Source of the DNA: Rhodosporidiobolus odoratus
Lineage: Eukaryota > Basidiomycota > Microbotryomycetes > Sporidiobolales > Sporidiobolaceae
Direction of reading: 5' to 3'
Length of the DNA stretch: 64,000 nucleotides
Assembly (NCBI GenBank): GCA_034387635.1
Contig: JAOANU010000028.1
Span: 62,001-126,000 of the forward strand
This document shows, in pieces, positions 32,848-44,944 of the stretch. The notes beneath the pieces are model-generated. The model was not told the origin of the DNA. It saw nothing but the letters and a program-made list of their open reading frames with translations, and did no database searches. The position numbers and the translations under genes are program-made. Positions within the stretch are counted from its first letter, which is position 1, and every line of letters begins with the position of its first letter.

Positions 32848-34589
32848 ATGAGCTCAGTAATACCTGGTCTACCTCCCTGTCCACCGTCTGTCCCGCCGCT
32901 CGCCCATCTCACCACTCCCCCATCCTCATCATCGACACCTCCCTCGCCGCCCAATCGCAAGCTCTTCACCGGAATAGACTTGGAGGTATGGCCCAGAAGC
33001 GAAGCCTACCATCATGTCACCGATACGATCTTACGGCTGGTCTACGCGGTACGAGGCAAACGGAATGAGGACGACGGTGAAGAAAGCGAGGTGCGTCCAT
33101 CTCCCCTCCTCAATGGAGACATAGCTAACGTTTACGTTGCAGGCCGTCAAGCAACTCGTTGAGTTCCTCCGTCAGGCGCATGGCTGGATCGAGGAAGTCC
33201 CGCTCGACACCGGCCCTCAGCGGTTCGGCAACAAAGCCTTTCGAGTTTGGGTGGCCCGTTTCGAAGCAGTGCGCACTCTCCGGTCACCGCCATACTGCTG
33301 TTGCTTGCTGACGACGTACCACAAAGGCTATACCTGAGCTGAACGCCGCCCTGCTCTCTGGCATCGACCCTTCCCTCGCCGCTTCTCTGTCTCCCGAACT
33401 ATCTTTTCACCTTCTCACGTCCCTCGGTTCTCCTGCCCGCCTCGACTTCGGCACAGGGCACGAGCTTTCCTTCCTCGCCTATCTGACTGTCCTCTTCCGT
33501 CTCGGCGTGCTGCAAAGCGATCGCGACGAGCAGGCGGCGGTTCTTCGGGTTTTCGTGGCTTATGTCGAGTGTGTCCGCGAGGCGCAAAGGGTGTTCAAGC
33601 TCGAGCCGGCTGGAAGTAAAGGTGTTTGGGGCTTGGACGATCACCTGCACCTCGTATACCTTTTCGGGGCGAGCCAACTTATCGGTACGTCGTTCTCAAC
33701 TACCTCTCCTTCCCCACTCGCTGATCTAGGTCATTGTCCTGCAGACCACCCTACCTTACGGCCCTCATCGCTTCTCGATCGCACCACCCTCACGCCCGCC
33801 CTCTGCTCCTCTTACCTCTTCCCTTCCTCCCTCTCTCACATCCACCTACTCAAATCCGGCCCCTTCACGGAGCACTCCCCCCTCCTGCACCAAATCCTCT
33901 CGACTGTCCCAAACTTTTCCAAAGTGACAAAAGGGTTCTGGGAGATGTACAAAGTGGAGGTGTTGGGTAAAGTGCCGGTTGTGCAACATTTCAAGTTCGG
34001 GAAGGGGCTGGGGTGGAAAGATTGGGAGAGTGGGGAAGAGTTGCCCAGTACAGGGGATGGGAGGGACGACGACGCCGAGAAGGAGCATGAGGCGGCAGCG
34101 GCGGGAAGTGGACCATTGGGCATGGAAGGACCATTGATCACCCCTGCTCCTTGGGCTTCTTCTTCTTCTTCTTCCTCCTCACCTTCGACCTCCTCATCCG
34201 TACCTTCACTACGACCACATGCCTCATCCTCCCATAGCTCACTTCGCACCTCCATCTCGACCTCGACCTCCTCGACCACCTCCTCCTCCTTCTCGCGCCG
34301 GCAGAACCCAGCCTCATTCCCCATCCCTCCATCAGGACGACATACCTTCTCCCCTCCAACCCTCTTCCCCCCACGCCGATCCTTCCCGACGTCGACGACT
34401 TTCCCGGGACAACGAGGACCCGCGACGACCGCAAGAGAGACGCTCGCGGATCAGGGAGGAGCGGCAGCTAGCAGTTCTGTGTTTGGCGTGTTGCCCAAAG
34501 CGACTTTGCCTTCGCTGTCTTCTTCTTCTCCCTCTCGGGCTCTCGGGCTGCAGGAACAGAGGGACATATTGGAGATCAGGCGGGGATGA
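32848..34589 (+). CDS. Serine/threonine-protein phosphatase 2A activator (PTPA, RRD type)
   Basis: PTPA proteins (Rrd1/Rrd2 in yeast) activate PP2A-family phosphatases and have peptidyl-prolyl isomerase activity. After a Pro-rich lead (MSSVIPGLPPCPPSVPP) the conserved core runs: FTGIDLEVWPRSEAYHHV, AVKQLVEFLRQAHGWIEEVP, QRFGNKAFRVWVARFE, LDFGTGHELSFLAYLTVLFR, VFKLEPAGSKGVWGLDDHLH, LVYLFGASQLIDHPTLRPSS and WEMYKVEVLGKVPVVQHFKF. These are all hallmark PTPA blocks. The core ends near GWKDWESG. It is followed by a long Ser/Thr/Pro tail of about 180 residues, which is absent from most short PTPAs. At least three introns are present (for example after ARFEA and after FGASQLI). Whether it is the RRD1 or RRD2 ortholog is not decided. 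Confidence 0.93.
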
Positions 34590-35408
34590 AGGCTCCCTGG
34601 GCGTAGGTCGTTGTAGCTTACGACTGGACAAGGCGGGGAAGGACAGGAAAGTAAGGATTCGCTCGCTGCCTCTGAATGCTCGAGATGTTGAAGTCGGGAA
34701 GGGAGAGAATGTGCATCACTGCATTACGCCAAACAGGCCTATCACAGAAAGAGTGTAGAGATACAGCTAGCTTTGTACACCGTCCCCTGCTCGGCCTGGA
34801 AGGCGGTTTTGTCTACAAAGGAAAGAGACATGCGATTGAACAAGGAAATTGTAGAAGAGATCGAACGAAGGGTGGTAGGGGTACAGAGGAGTACGGCCAC
34901 GGACAGGCGCTTGACCTCGCTATTCGGCTTGTCAGCCTAGGCAGGGCGACTCGTCTCCTTCTATGTCGAGAATCCTGCAGGAAAGACGTCAGCGGAAGAA
35001 AGAAACTGTTACCTTTGTCTGATTTGTTGATTGCGCAACTTGATGGCGGGGCTGCAATTGCTCGGTAGCGGCAGGCGGGTTAGTGGGAGAGGAAGGGAGG
35101 ACGCTCGAGATTTTGACGACAGCGACGAGACGAGATACGACGAGTCCAGATACGCGAGAGAAAAGGAAAGACGAAGAGAGACGACGTGGAGTCTGCCAGG
35201 TACGGCGCGCCGGCGACTTGAGGTTGTGTCGGAAAAGACAGTGCGGGATGACGGCCGAACACGCGAGCCTTTTGATGAGGAGATGCTTTGGCGTAAGAAG
35301 ACGAGGCGGGTATGCGGGTATGCGAAATGCGAGGTATCGAAGATGGAAGGCAACGGGCCGTAGAGGGGGATGCGAAGGAAGAGGTGCCGAAAGCAGTACG
35401 AGATTGGC
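34590..35408. other. Convergent intergenic stretch
   Basis: This lies between the stops of the PTPA gene (plus) and the acidic-protein gene (minus). Several frames are open for 60-180 codons, but none has protein-like composition or splice logic. No gene called. Confidence 0.4.
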
Positions 35409-38287
35409 TCAGGCAGAGATTGCCGGGACGGAGTCTTCGAGGCGGGGCCGTTTGGCTTCTGCGCCGAGGGGAATGACATGAGCATCCGAGATCCGGAACG
35501 CAAAGAAGGGAGAATACGCACCACCAGCCTCTCTTTCGCCGTCCACCTCCTCTCCCTCATCCTCACCTTCGAGGAAACTCTCTCTGCTCCTTTTCGGGCT
35601 CAACGGAGTCGGCGGCGAAAGCCTGCCCTCGTCTGCTTCTTTGCCGATGGCAGTCGTGGCGGCGGTAGCAGGCTCGAGCGGAGCAGTTGTCGGGAGAGGC
35701 TGAACGTCCGCGCGCCCGCTGTCGAAAGCTTCGTCGTAGTCGATGACTAGGTCGGTCGAGTCGGTCGGTTCTTCGAGGGGTGGCTCAGTCTCGTCCACAG
35801 GAGCTGCAGTGCAGAATTGATAAGCGCTTGCGATGCAGGACGCGATGGAGAAATATAGCGCACCGAAAGCAGCGTCACCCGTAGCCCCGACAGACTCATC
35901 ACTAACGTCGTCCACAGCAGTGCCGACTTCCTCAGGCTCTTCGACCGAAGCTGGCAGCGCAGCAGACGGCGTTCCATCCTGAACGGCAGCGCTTGCTTGG
36001 TCTTCGGTGGCGGGAAGCTCACCCTCCTCAGTCGAGGGTGGCACAGTATCGACTATCTCGTGTTCTGGCTCTTCCGCCAGCTCGTGTGTCGACAAGTTGC
36101 CGGTGGCGGTCTCGGAGGCAATCGTAGGCGGGACTTCCGCAATCTTCTCCTGCTCCTGCTCGGCTCCCGCATTCTTTTCCTGCTCCTGCTTGGCTCCTCC
36201 CTCTGGCTCTTCTCCCGCTGTCCTCATTGTCGATTGCGCATGTCCCCCTTCGGCATCAGCGAACTCGCCAGCTCCTTCGACCTCGGCGGCGTCTCCAGCC
36301 GTGGCGACTTCTTCGGGCTCTGCAAGTTCTCCGTCCTCGCCAGCTTCGCCAGCCTCCTCGCCAACTTCGCCAGCCTCTTCACCGGATTGACGGTCGCCCG
36401 CCACTCCGCCCGTCCCCGCCGCCAGCTGTTGCGAAAGAAGATAGTCTTCCTGCGCGCCTTCGACGGCAGCAACAACGTCGTCGTCGTCAAGCTGTGCCAG
36501 TGCCTCGTCGAGGTCAAAATCTTCTTCACCGTACTCCTCACCTTCTCGCTCCTGATCGTCGCCTTCTTGCTGTCCCTGTTCCTGTTCCTGCTCCGGTTCC
36601 TGCTCCTTCCCTTCCTCTGTCTCTTGTTGATACTCCGACTCTTCTCCTTCTTCGTCCTCCTCTCCTTCCACGCGTGCACCTTCCCCACCTTCAAACTCAA
36701 CGTTCTCGCCAGACGCGACGAGCTCAGAATCCGGCCCGTCGTGATCATCCGCCAGTCCTTCTTCCCCACGCGTCTCTTCACTCTCCTCGTCTACCTCTTC
36801 GCCCCGCTCTTCTTGATCTCCCCCGATCGTGACCGACTCCTCAACGTCCTCCTCCTCGTCGCCTCCTTCAAACTGAAAGTCAACGTTTTCCTCAAGACCG
36901 TCTGCAGCGTGCGACGAATTGGCAACGTGCTGCGCGAGGGCATTGAAGCCGGTTGCGAAACGGCCTTGCGTATAAAGGCGGGCATGGAGACGACCGGGAA
37001 GCTTGCAACCGAGGTGGATGCGATCAAAGTCGAAGAGGGTGACTTGGGTGCAATAGACGTTGTCCTGCACACAATGCGAATGGAAAGGGGGTCAGACAGG
37101 AAACTCAGGAAGAAAGAGGTGAGGGAAGGGGAGCTTGCCTCGCCCAATGCGATGCCAATCTCATCAAACTCGAGAACGAGCTCGTCTTGCTGATCCTTGA
37201 ACTCGACGAACTGCTCGCGAATCGCCCGGAAGAGCCGGTCGACCGGCTCGTGGTAGAGCTCGTGGTGCTTTGGGTCACCGAGCATGAGCGGCGAGTCCTC
37301 GTCCGCTGCCTCTCCGGCGTCGGTAGAAAGGAGTCGATGGGAGTGAAAGAGGCTGAACGTCGAATTATCGTAGGAAAGGAAGACGGCGGGAACACCGCGC
37401 GTGGTCGAGGAAGAAGCAGACGGTTGAGCGGGAACTATGATCGATAGGAGCGGGTCTTTGTCGACGAGCGGACGGTAGTCAATATGGCTATGACCGGCGG
37501 CTGTGACTGGCTCGATCGCTGGATCGGCGTCAAGTCGCGGCGATCCGGGCACTTCAAACTGCTTTGCCGCCGACTCGGAGCTCGAAGCGGAGGCGAGAGC
37601 GCTAGGTGGCGCTTCTTGCGGTTCCAGGGCTTCCTTAGACTCCGATACTGCTGTCGGCGGTTCTGCCCTTTCGACGCAAGTTGCATCTAATCCCTGCGAC
37701 GTCGCGACCTCTGCGGTGACGGTCGCGTCGAGGGTCGCTCCGGAAGGCTCGTCCTGCGCCACTGCGACAGTGTCTGGTGACGAGATAGTCGAAGGAGGGA
37801 AAGGAGGTACGGCAAGGGTGGCCTCGAGAGGCAATGTTGGTAGTGCGACTGATGAGGGAGAGACTAGTTGGGAGGGAGAAATGGCGGTGTTACCCGGGTC
37901 TTCGAGAGGCGGGGCGAGAGGCATTGCTGGTACTTGAGCGGGAGTGACTGACGGATCGAGTCGACCGGTTGTAGGGGCATCGACCGCGATGGCGGACTCG
38001 GAGGGTGCCCAGGAAGAGGGCATCGAAGGGTCTACAGCGACAGGCGGTTCTTCCTCGACCATAGCGGCGTCCTTTTCTGATGCGCTCGCCTCGTCGTCGA
38101 CCATTTCTGCTTCCTCGAGGCTGACTTGGCCGTCTTTGGCGAACACGGCTGGGGCGTCATCTCCCATCTCGGCGTCGTCGCCTGAGCCATCTAAGCCGCC
38201 GTGTTCGTAGTCGATGGTCATGTCAGCTTCTGTCGGGGCTGGAACGGCGGCCAGAGTGACAAGAGATGAGGTTGGTTCGGGTTCCAT
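35409..38287 (-). CDS. Long acidic nuclear-type protein with a conserved-looking core
   Basis: Not recognised. Start at MEPEPTSSLVTLAAVPAPTE (38287); an in-frame ATG exists 60 nt upstream. The N-terminal 290 residues are Ala/Glu/Ser/Pro-rich and probably disordered. The core looks folded: YRPLVDKDPLLSIIVPAQPS, GVPAVFLSYDNSTFSLFHSH, VDRLFRAIREQFVEFKDQQD, ELVLEFDEIGIALGE and, after an intron, DNVYCTQVTLFDFDRIHLG and ARLYTQGRFATGFNALAQHV. The next 300 residues are extremely rich in Glu, Asp, Gln and Gly. The end has two basic nuclear-signal-like patches (PLSPKRSRESF and AKRPRLED), with probable introns before APVDETEP and before AKRPR. The layout (acidic tract plus nuclear signals) suggests a chromatin or histone-binding protein, but this is inference only. 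Confidence 0.75.
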
Positions 38288-39188
38288 CGCTGTAGAGGTG
38301 ATGATCAAGTTTGGGAGGGCACAACAGCTCAAGAAGGAGCGGGTCAAGTCGTGCAGCCTTTCTTTCGATCTAGTTAGCTTGTGGAAGTGTCGTGTGGTTG
38401 TTCAAGAGCGTCTGGCTCGAGTGATGGAAGCGGTACGGAAGCGAACCTCTTCTGCTCAGCTTTTACCGCTCGTCATGTCTCACGCACCTCGCTGTAGCTG
38501 CCGAGTCTTTGCGATACCGACTCAGCGATTCGAGGGCACGACTACAAAGCGTCCGCATACCCCACCGGCGTAGCGGGGCTTTGCGTCTCGCACAACCGCC
38601 AATCGAGTCGAGAGATTATATATTATACAGGCTCACCTCCCCGTACCGCGAGTGACCAGCTCACCTGCGCTACCGCAGTCACCGCTCTTGCATTCACCAG
38701 TGACCTGACTCTGCCTCTACAGTCACCTCGTGCGCCCATAAAGTGGCCGCCGCCCGCAGGACCCTGCCTGGTATTTTCCACCCAACCCAACTTGCCTGCT
38801 GCTAGCATCTACCTATGGTCGGCTTTGGTCAACAACGACAACACCACTGTCGGTACCCTCCTCCGAGCGTGAGATCGCAGTCGCATGCACCTCGAGGCGT
38901 CACACTCGCGGCACAGCCAGCGGGCATACGCCATGCTCTATGTAGGAAACCGTCGGGACGCCTGCTGACCTCGCGTAGCCGTCCAAGCTGTCCGGGCTGT
39001 GCAGCGCTCGCCGGCTGCAAAGCGTGGGACTTCGCCTGACTCAAACTCTCCTCAACTTCACCGCTCTCAACTATCCGCGGAGAAGGTGCACATGACCACT
39101 TCGAGCGATTTCTCGTCGCAGCTTTCTGTCCTCGCCCGCTCTATGTCGCTCTCACACTGCCTGCTCTCGACGGTACGTCGATACGGAG
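38288..39188. promoter_or_regulatory. Divergent promoter region
   Basis: About 900 nt separate the start of the acidic-protein gene (minus) from that of the gene at 39189 (plus), so both promoters should lie here. An AT-rich element, TATATATTATA, is visible at 38621-38631. It is rare in this GC-rich DNA and is a possible TATA-type element for one of the two genes. No coding exon supported. Confidence 0.4.
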
Positions 39189-40570
39189 ATGGCCAGCTTA
39201 CAGGACGAAATTGCCGAACGCAACCGCAAGATCGAAGAAGTGCTTGAACATCCCGAAGGTATATACACGCTCCCGCTCGAGCGTCTCCCCTTCCTCCGTG
39301 TTTGGCGGCTGACCACTGCGCTACTCAGCCTTGGAAGCGTTCCACGAGTTCCTGGATGGTTTCTATCGGGAGGAGTTTCCAAGCGGAGAGGACCATCAGG
39401 TCAAGTTAAGATGGACGATGGAGGGTTTTCTTCGCAGTGAGCGATCGCAGCACCTTACCTGTCTAAGGCGGAAGTTGCTGATCATCTGCCTTTGGATTTG
39501 CAGTTTACTTCCTGCTTCAACGCCACGATCTGGTTAGACTATCGGGCGATGAAACGGAGGAAAAACACCTTGACCGCCTGTCAGGTGTCCTTCGACGGAT
39601 CACGCTTGCCGTACACGGCCTTATCAAAGGCCTACACGAGGGAAAGAACGCCATCCTGCCGTACAAGGTATTCGACCTCGATTGGCAAGAAGGCGACTTG
39701 TTCCAGAGGCGTCCTTTTTACCATGAGGGGAGCTTGTTCAGTAAGTCTCGCCCCGCCTTGGGATCGCGTCGCATTATCGTCCCGCTTACAGTCATATTGT
39801 GTGCAGCTCCGGCATCAAACGACTGGACACAGCAGGGACACCTACTGGTACATCTGACAATTGATCAGGTCTCGGATCTCGAACTGAAGCATCATGCTTT
39901 GCTGCGCAGATCCAGGCGAATCTCAGCGACCGGCATGGGTTCAACTATCAGCAGAGCCGCAAGCCAGATATGCCCAAACATCTAGGCCGCCGTCCAGAAG
40001 ACCATTTCAGCGTCATCACCATTGTAAGGCCCACGAAATACGACAGTAAGCTCGTTCCCGCTTCGTAGACCAAAGGCATGGTGCACACAGTCCATGCACA
40101 GGGCACTGACAGGGGTCGTGCCCTCTCCAGGTCAAGGCCGCTTACAAGCTCGTTCAGCGGTGTACATTGCGGATCTCGCCGAGCTGAGGGCAAGAGGGGA
40201 ACAGAGTGAACGACCTCCACCGTCGGACCAATTCAAGAACACCTTCATGACCGGTTTCGTCGACCGATGGACAGCCGCCACCGCTCACGGTCTGGCCCCC
40301 GGTGTCGGACCGCGTCGACACCTCTGGCAATGGCATTGGGGATATGAGCGAGCGCGGATCCGCAACCCACAGGACATGCCAGAACAGCTCGTTGTCCGAC
40401 CAGCCAGGTTGGCTTGTGCCTCAGACCCCAAGCCTGATGGCACAATCGCCTTGGACGAACTGTTCAAGTTCTCCCCCGAAGCCATTCAGGTCGCATTCCA
40501 GACGTCCGGCTTCATTGTTGTGTCGCGGGAATTGGGTTCGCAGGCGTGGAATGGTACTTCTCGCCCGTAG
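39189..40570 (+). CDS. Hypothetical conserved-looking protein of about 330 aa (six exons)
   Basis: Not recognised. Six exons join with consistent phase. They read MASLQDEIAERNRKIEEVLE; ALEAFHEFLDGFYREEFPSG, HQVKLRWTMEGFLR; YFLLQRHDLVRLSGDETEEK, LDRLSGVLRRITLAVHGLIK and YKVFDLDWQEGDLFQRRPFY; PASNDWTQQGHLLVHLTIDQ; IQANLSDRHGFNYQQSRKPD, HFSVITIVRPTKYD; and finally QARSAVYIADLAELRARGEQ to WNGTSRP. The introns use GTATAT, GTGAGC, GTAAGT, GTCTCG and GTAAGC. The N-terminal third looks alpha-helical. The final exon has Trp-rich HLWQWHWGYERARIR. Codon use resembles neighbouring genes, so it is very likely a real protein. No membrane segment or known motif was found. Confidence 0.7.
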
Positions 40571-40887
40571 GAGTGTGCGAGGGGCTGAACCTTGTGCGAA
40601 ATTATCCCTCAGCAAACATGCCCAGTTCGAAATGGTCTTTCACTTGTTCCCGTTCCGTGCTGTGCCGTTTGCTTGGAACGTGATCTAGAAGACAAGACTC
40701 GGTTAGATTGCGACGGAAAAGAAAGTGCGCTGCAAATCTACATACAACAACAAGGCTGACTCGGAAGAAGAAAGCTTGTATGTACTCGGGCCGCTATAGT
40801 CACCGACTATGTATGTATGTATTCGTCCCCTGGAGTCTCGAATAACGTACTCCCCCTCTCCCTGTGCTATCCAAGGAGGAGGAAAGA
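40571..40887. other. Convergent intergenic stretch
   Basis: Short space between two stop codons on opposite strands; it includes an AT-richer part near 40730-40830 (repeated TATGTATGTATG). It probably holds both 3' ends. Confidence 0.4.
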
Positions 40888-43107
40888 CTACCTAACTCCG
40901 ATGATTTTGACAGCACCTCGTCCGGCTCCGTCTCCAACTCCACCTGCAACGAGAGGTCCATCGTCCCATCGCCAGCGCCAACCCTCTTTGTCGAGATGGC
41001 GAGTGACGGCGGGGGCTAGGATGGCCCGGCCGCCGCGAGAGTGTCGGCCTACTCCGGTGATGATGCGGAGGGGCGAGGGGGAGACGGCTGCGCCATGTTG
41101 CGGAAGGTTGACAAGGTAGCAAGACGGAAGATGAAAGGCGATCGTCAGCATTTCGAAGGAATGGCACAGATTATGGAAGACGACGCACTTCCTCGAGATC
41201 GTGCCCACCAGGCGTTACAGGCCTCGTCCACAACCGTCAAGGCTTGCGACAGGGTGAGACCATGAAGGTCGACAACATCCTTCCCAGTGACGGCTCTGCG
41301 CAGAAAAAGCACAACCCGTGAGCACATACGAAGAGATTGACGAGCCGCAAGCGCGCCACGTACCTTCGCTCGCCAACTGTCCTCCTCGCCGCCTCCTCGA
41401 CCCACCTCCTCCGTTCCCGCTCAAACATCCTGCCCTTCTCCGCCCAAACCGTCGCCCCACCCCTTTCCCCAACCCCTCGCCCGTGACCTCTCTGAAACGC
41501 CTTAGCCGCTTCCCGGAACGCTTGATTCCGATTTGCTAGAGCTTCAGAAGCGAGACGGCGACAGTCTTCGGCAGAGTAGTTGCGAGAGGCGGAGAAGACG
41601 GGAGTGACGTAAGTGGTATTGGGATGATGCGAACTTGATGTAGGGAACGGTATCGTGGTAGTAGTTCCGCCGGGACTTTTTCGTCGAGAAGAGGCGACAG
41701 GCCTGAATCCATTCTGGGAAGGTTGCTTCTTGCCAACTTCGACGGTCCCATTCTCGTCTGGAGCGACGAGCATACTCCACGCCAGATTCTTGCCCATACT
41801 CTTTTGCACATCCTGCACGAACGAATGAAAGTCGAGCGCATCCGAGACGTCGCCTTCGGTCGCGCAGAGGAGGGTCTCGAGCTCGTCTTCTTTCCCTGCT
41901 CCAGTCTTGGAGGCAAGGGAAGAAGCGGGGATGAGGGCTCGCAATTGCTCTTTCGCTTCGAGCGCGGCCGGTAGAGAGGGGAAGGGCCGTTCTTGGGCGA
42001 GTTGCGAGAGGAGAAGGGAGAGGGTGTGAGGGAGAGACGATTGGTGGGCGTAGTAGGTAGAGGTGACTCGCGAGTCGGGGACATGGAGAAGGTTCGACAA
42101 GTAGGAAGCGTGAGAAGAAATGGATGCCCAGGCGTTCGAGGTCGAGGGGGCAGTGAAAAGAGCAGACGCCGAGAGGTCGTTCGATCCGTTGCGAGAGTGA
42201 GATGCACCGTCCTTGGGGGCTGGCGCTGGAGAAGGGAGGTGAGGTGTCGAGGTCAGGGAGAAAGAGTTGGAGGCCTTCTGCGCCGCCTTGAACCGCCGCT
42301 TGTCTTGTTTGCTCTGTACCGTCTGATAGTCGACCTGCGGTGCTGGCGTGTGCCCCGCTGCAAGCTGCGCTTCTTCCTCTTCAATTTCCCGCACGATTTC
42401 CTGTGAGAGCAGCTCTTCGACGAGCTGCTCGAGGTCGACGGGAGGAGCGGGAGATCCATCGGCGTAGGGCGTGCCCTCTAGTCGAGACTCGAGGATGGAG
42501 AGCTCCATGTCGGGGAAGACGCTCGCGAGGAAAGCCAAAGGGTCGTCGCCAATCTCGGCGAATTCTTCTTCATCCGGGAAAGGCGCCAAATCAACATACT
42601 CGTCCGGGACCTCCCAAACCAGTTTGCCCGCGCCCGTAGCGGCCGCGTCCTCCTCGCTCGTTACGCTGGCAACGCTCTTTGCCCAGAAGTCCTGGCCGGC
42701 AGGTCGTTGTCGGCCGCTTTCACTGACGCTACCGGCATCCGCAGATCGACTCCCTTCCTCGCTCAACGAGCTGACTTCGAGCTGGCTGCCGAGTTCGCTG
42801 ACACTGACGCCGGTGCTACCTGCGGGAGGACTGCTCGTGCGTTGTTCATCGGTGATCTCGAGAAGGTCCGGGTCGGTCTCAGCTTCTTTGGCGAGCGAGG
42901 TCAGGATGGTGCGGGCTGCTTGTTCGTCTGCCGGGGTGAAAGGGGTGGGGAAGTCGCTGAGGATAGCCAGGAGGAGGGCGGGATCGAGGGGAGGTGCGTA
43001 TTCGGCCTGGGTAGACGATGGTCAAGGGTATGAGGTCAACGCGAAGGAAAGTAAAGCGATGAAGGTAGGCGGACCAGTAGCTGTTCATGTGTAGGTGTAT
43101 CTCCCAT
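40888..43107 (-). CDS. CUE2-like protein with DUF1771 and Smr domain
   Basis: In yeast, Cue2 is the Smr-domain endonuclease that cuts mRNA at collided ribosomes (no-go decay). The start MGDTPTHEQLL (43107) is spliced to AEYAPPLDPALLLAILSDFP. A CUE-like region follows (DPLAFLASVFPDMELSILES, VDLEQLVEELLSQEIVREIE), then a long Ser/Pro linker. The DUF1771 helices are AEDCRRLASEALANRNQAFR and EAAKAFQRGHGRG, and then comes the Smr domain: DVVDLHGLTLSQALTVVDEA (DLHG motif), and LRIITGVGRHSRGGRAILAP (TGxG motif), ending AVKIIGVR. The DLHG and TGxGxHS motifs needed for activity are both present. The Smr domain is split by introns around EACNAW and before LRIITG. The ortholog could be Cue2 or a related Smr protein. 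Confidence 0.85.
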
Positions 43108-43252
43108 GCTGATGTATCCGCTCAGCTTCTAAGGCTGTTCGAGCGAAGTTGGGGAATGATCGAGAAAGAGAAGTCCGGGATGAGGACAAGCAACGGCTTG
43201 ACCTCGATCACCGTCGCACACCACCTCGACTAGCTCAGCAGCAATCGCAACT

Positions 43253-43726
43253 ATGTGCAAGCCCACGGTCGACACTGTACGTCTTGCTCTCGTACTCGTC
43301 CACCCCTTCCTGATCCATTCCGAGTCGTTCATTCTCATCTCTGAACCCGTTGAGCCTCTTACATCCCACGGAACAGCCTGCTGACCTCTGTCTGGCTTGA
43401 CAGAACTGCGGCAAGCGTACCTGGTACGCCCTCACCCCCTTATCCGGCTCCCTCGCATCAGTCTCCCTCCTTTCCCTCCTTTCCCTCCACTTCCCTCCTC
43501 CATCCTACCTGACCTCCGCCTACCACACCCCCAATGCCCCTGTCCGGCTTTAGCTACGTCCAGATACACACGCCTGACCTTCTTTCGTCTCGCCAGGATC
43601 GGCTGCGGCCTTCACATCCCCACCGCCATGGCCGGCGTCAAGGACCAAGACGCGTGCAATTGCGGCCCCGAAGACCGCAAACCCATGCCCGCCTCTGAAG
43701 CACCGCCTTACGTTCCTTCGGAATGA
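43253..43726 (+). CDS. Tiny cysteine-rich protein with very short exons
   Basis: Three exons (43253-43276, 43404-43423, 43597-43726) join to a 57-aa protein. It begins MCKPTVDT, continues NCGKRTW and then IGCGLHIPTAMAGVKDQDAC, and ends APPYVPSE. The first two exons have only 24 and 20 nt. The phases agree (0, then 2), with 5' sites GTACGT and GTACGC. The pattern, an N-terminal MCK, CGKxTW-xGCGxH and a following CxC, resembles a family of tiny fungal proteins that I know only as uncharacterised (they carry CGKTTWAGCG-type motifs). The cysteines may bind a metal. Without splicing, the frame around 43397-43726 would be misread as a longer Pro-rich protein. Confidence 0.72.
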
Positions 43727-44113
43727 TCGCGACCACAAAGACTCTACTCGTACGACGTCGAGGAGCATTATGGGTTCGAGAGTCAGCGGTTGGGTGTTGT
43801 ATGATCATCTTTTTGGAGAGGCAACAGAGATTCTATTCGCCTGGACAAGTAGGGCTTGCGAAGCCCGGTGTCATCTTTGCGCGCTCTAGTTCGACTCAAG
43901 CAGCTCTCTGGCGCACTGCGGCCGGATCATCCTGAAAACGAGAGAGTGGAGCTTGCCCCTGCGGGAGCGGGTCGCTTGCTTCGGTTCCCGCTGACTTGAT
44001 CCTCTCGTAAACGAGCGCGGACGGGAGAGTCCCCCGAGAGGTACCCTGTACAATACACCAAACCAGACACCTGTACAACCTCGGCTCTCATCCCCTACAA
44101 GCTCAACCTCGAA
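43727..44113. other. Convergent intergenic stretch
   Basis: It lies between the tiny cysteine-rich gene and the stop of the AP-2 sigma gene. No gene, repeat or RNA is evident. Confidence 0.4.
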
Positions 44114-44944
44114 CTAAGCCAACCCTTCCAACTCCTCCAACCGTCTCAAGATGACCTCTTTACTCGTCTCCTCCACTTCGCCCGCGAGGAAGACCTCGTC
44201 GAGGATGGCGTAGACTTTGTAAAAGTTGAAAACGAGGTCGAGTTCGCAGACGTTGCCGAAAAAGGCGTCTGTGGGGCGAGAGGGTGGTTCGGAATGTAGG
44301 TGACAGGGTGCAGAGCACGGCGATGGGGCAAACGAGTAGAGCATTGGGTGAACGTGATGCGACGAGTATTGCGCGATCAGCGGAGACTTCGGTTGCAGGG
44401 TAGCGAACCGAGCGAGGCAGGAGAGAGAAGACGCACCTAACACCTCCACAAACAGATGAATCGCCTCTAGCCAGACCAGCTCATTGTCATTTGCGTCGAC
44501 GCAGAAGGAGAAGAAGAGTCCGGCGTAGCGACGATAGACGAGTTTGTGGTTACGGAACTGTGACCGCAGGAAAACAGAGAAAAGTTCAGTATAGGCTCCA
44601 ATCGATGTCGGCAGAGTATCGAGAGCAAGGGCAGCTCCGCTCAGAACCGAGACCAACGGCGCGCGACCAAGCTCGGTCGAGGCAGCAAAGAGACGGAGGG
44701 ACCTCGACTGACCTCGACAAAGTTACTCTGATACTTCTGATCCCTCGGCGCAATCATCCGATGCACCTCACCTCGTATCCGGATTTTCTCGTCGTCTTCA
44801 TAGGGAACGTAAAACTTGGACAGGCGAGTTTTGCCTTGTCGATTCTGCGCAATTGGTGAGGGCAGGGAGTCAGTGGAGTGGAGATGAGAGGAAGTGGGGG
44901 AAATGAGAAGGCGAACGGACTTGGACTAGGATGAAGCGGATCAT
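44114..44944 (-). CDS. APS2: AP-2 complex sigma subunit (clathrin adaptor small chain)
   Basis: This is the small subunit of the AP-2 adaptor for clathrin-mediated endocytosis at the plasma membrane. Four exons read [88 protein letters not shown]; and [40 protein letters not shown]. It ends LEELEGLA. The product is about 143 aa, as expected for sigma-2. [17 protein letters not shown] and YRRYAGLFF blocks separate it from sigma-1, whose first residues differ. The first intron starts GTCCGT, directly after codon 8. Good match throughout. Confidence 0.95.

Noticed and set aside
35997..37193. Long plus-strand frame of 398 codons opposite the acidic protein
   Set aside because: It is a mirror of the Glu/Asp-rich minus-strand gene (Leu/Phe-rich, low-complexity) and has no start context or family resemblance.
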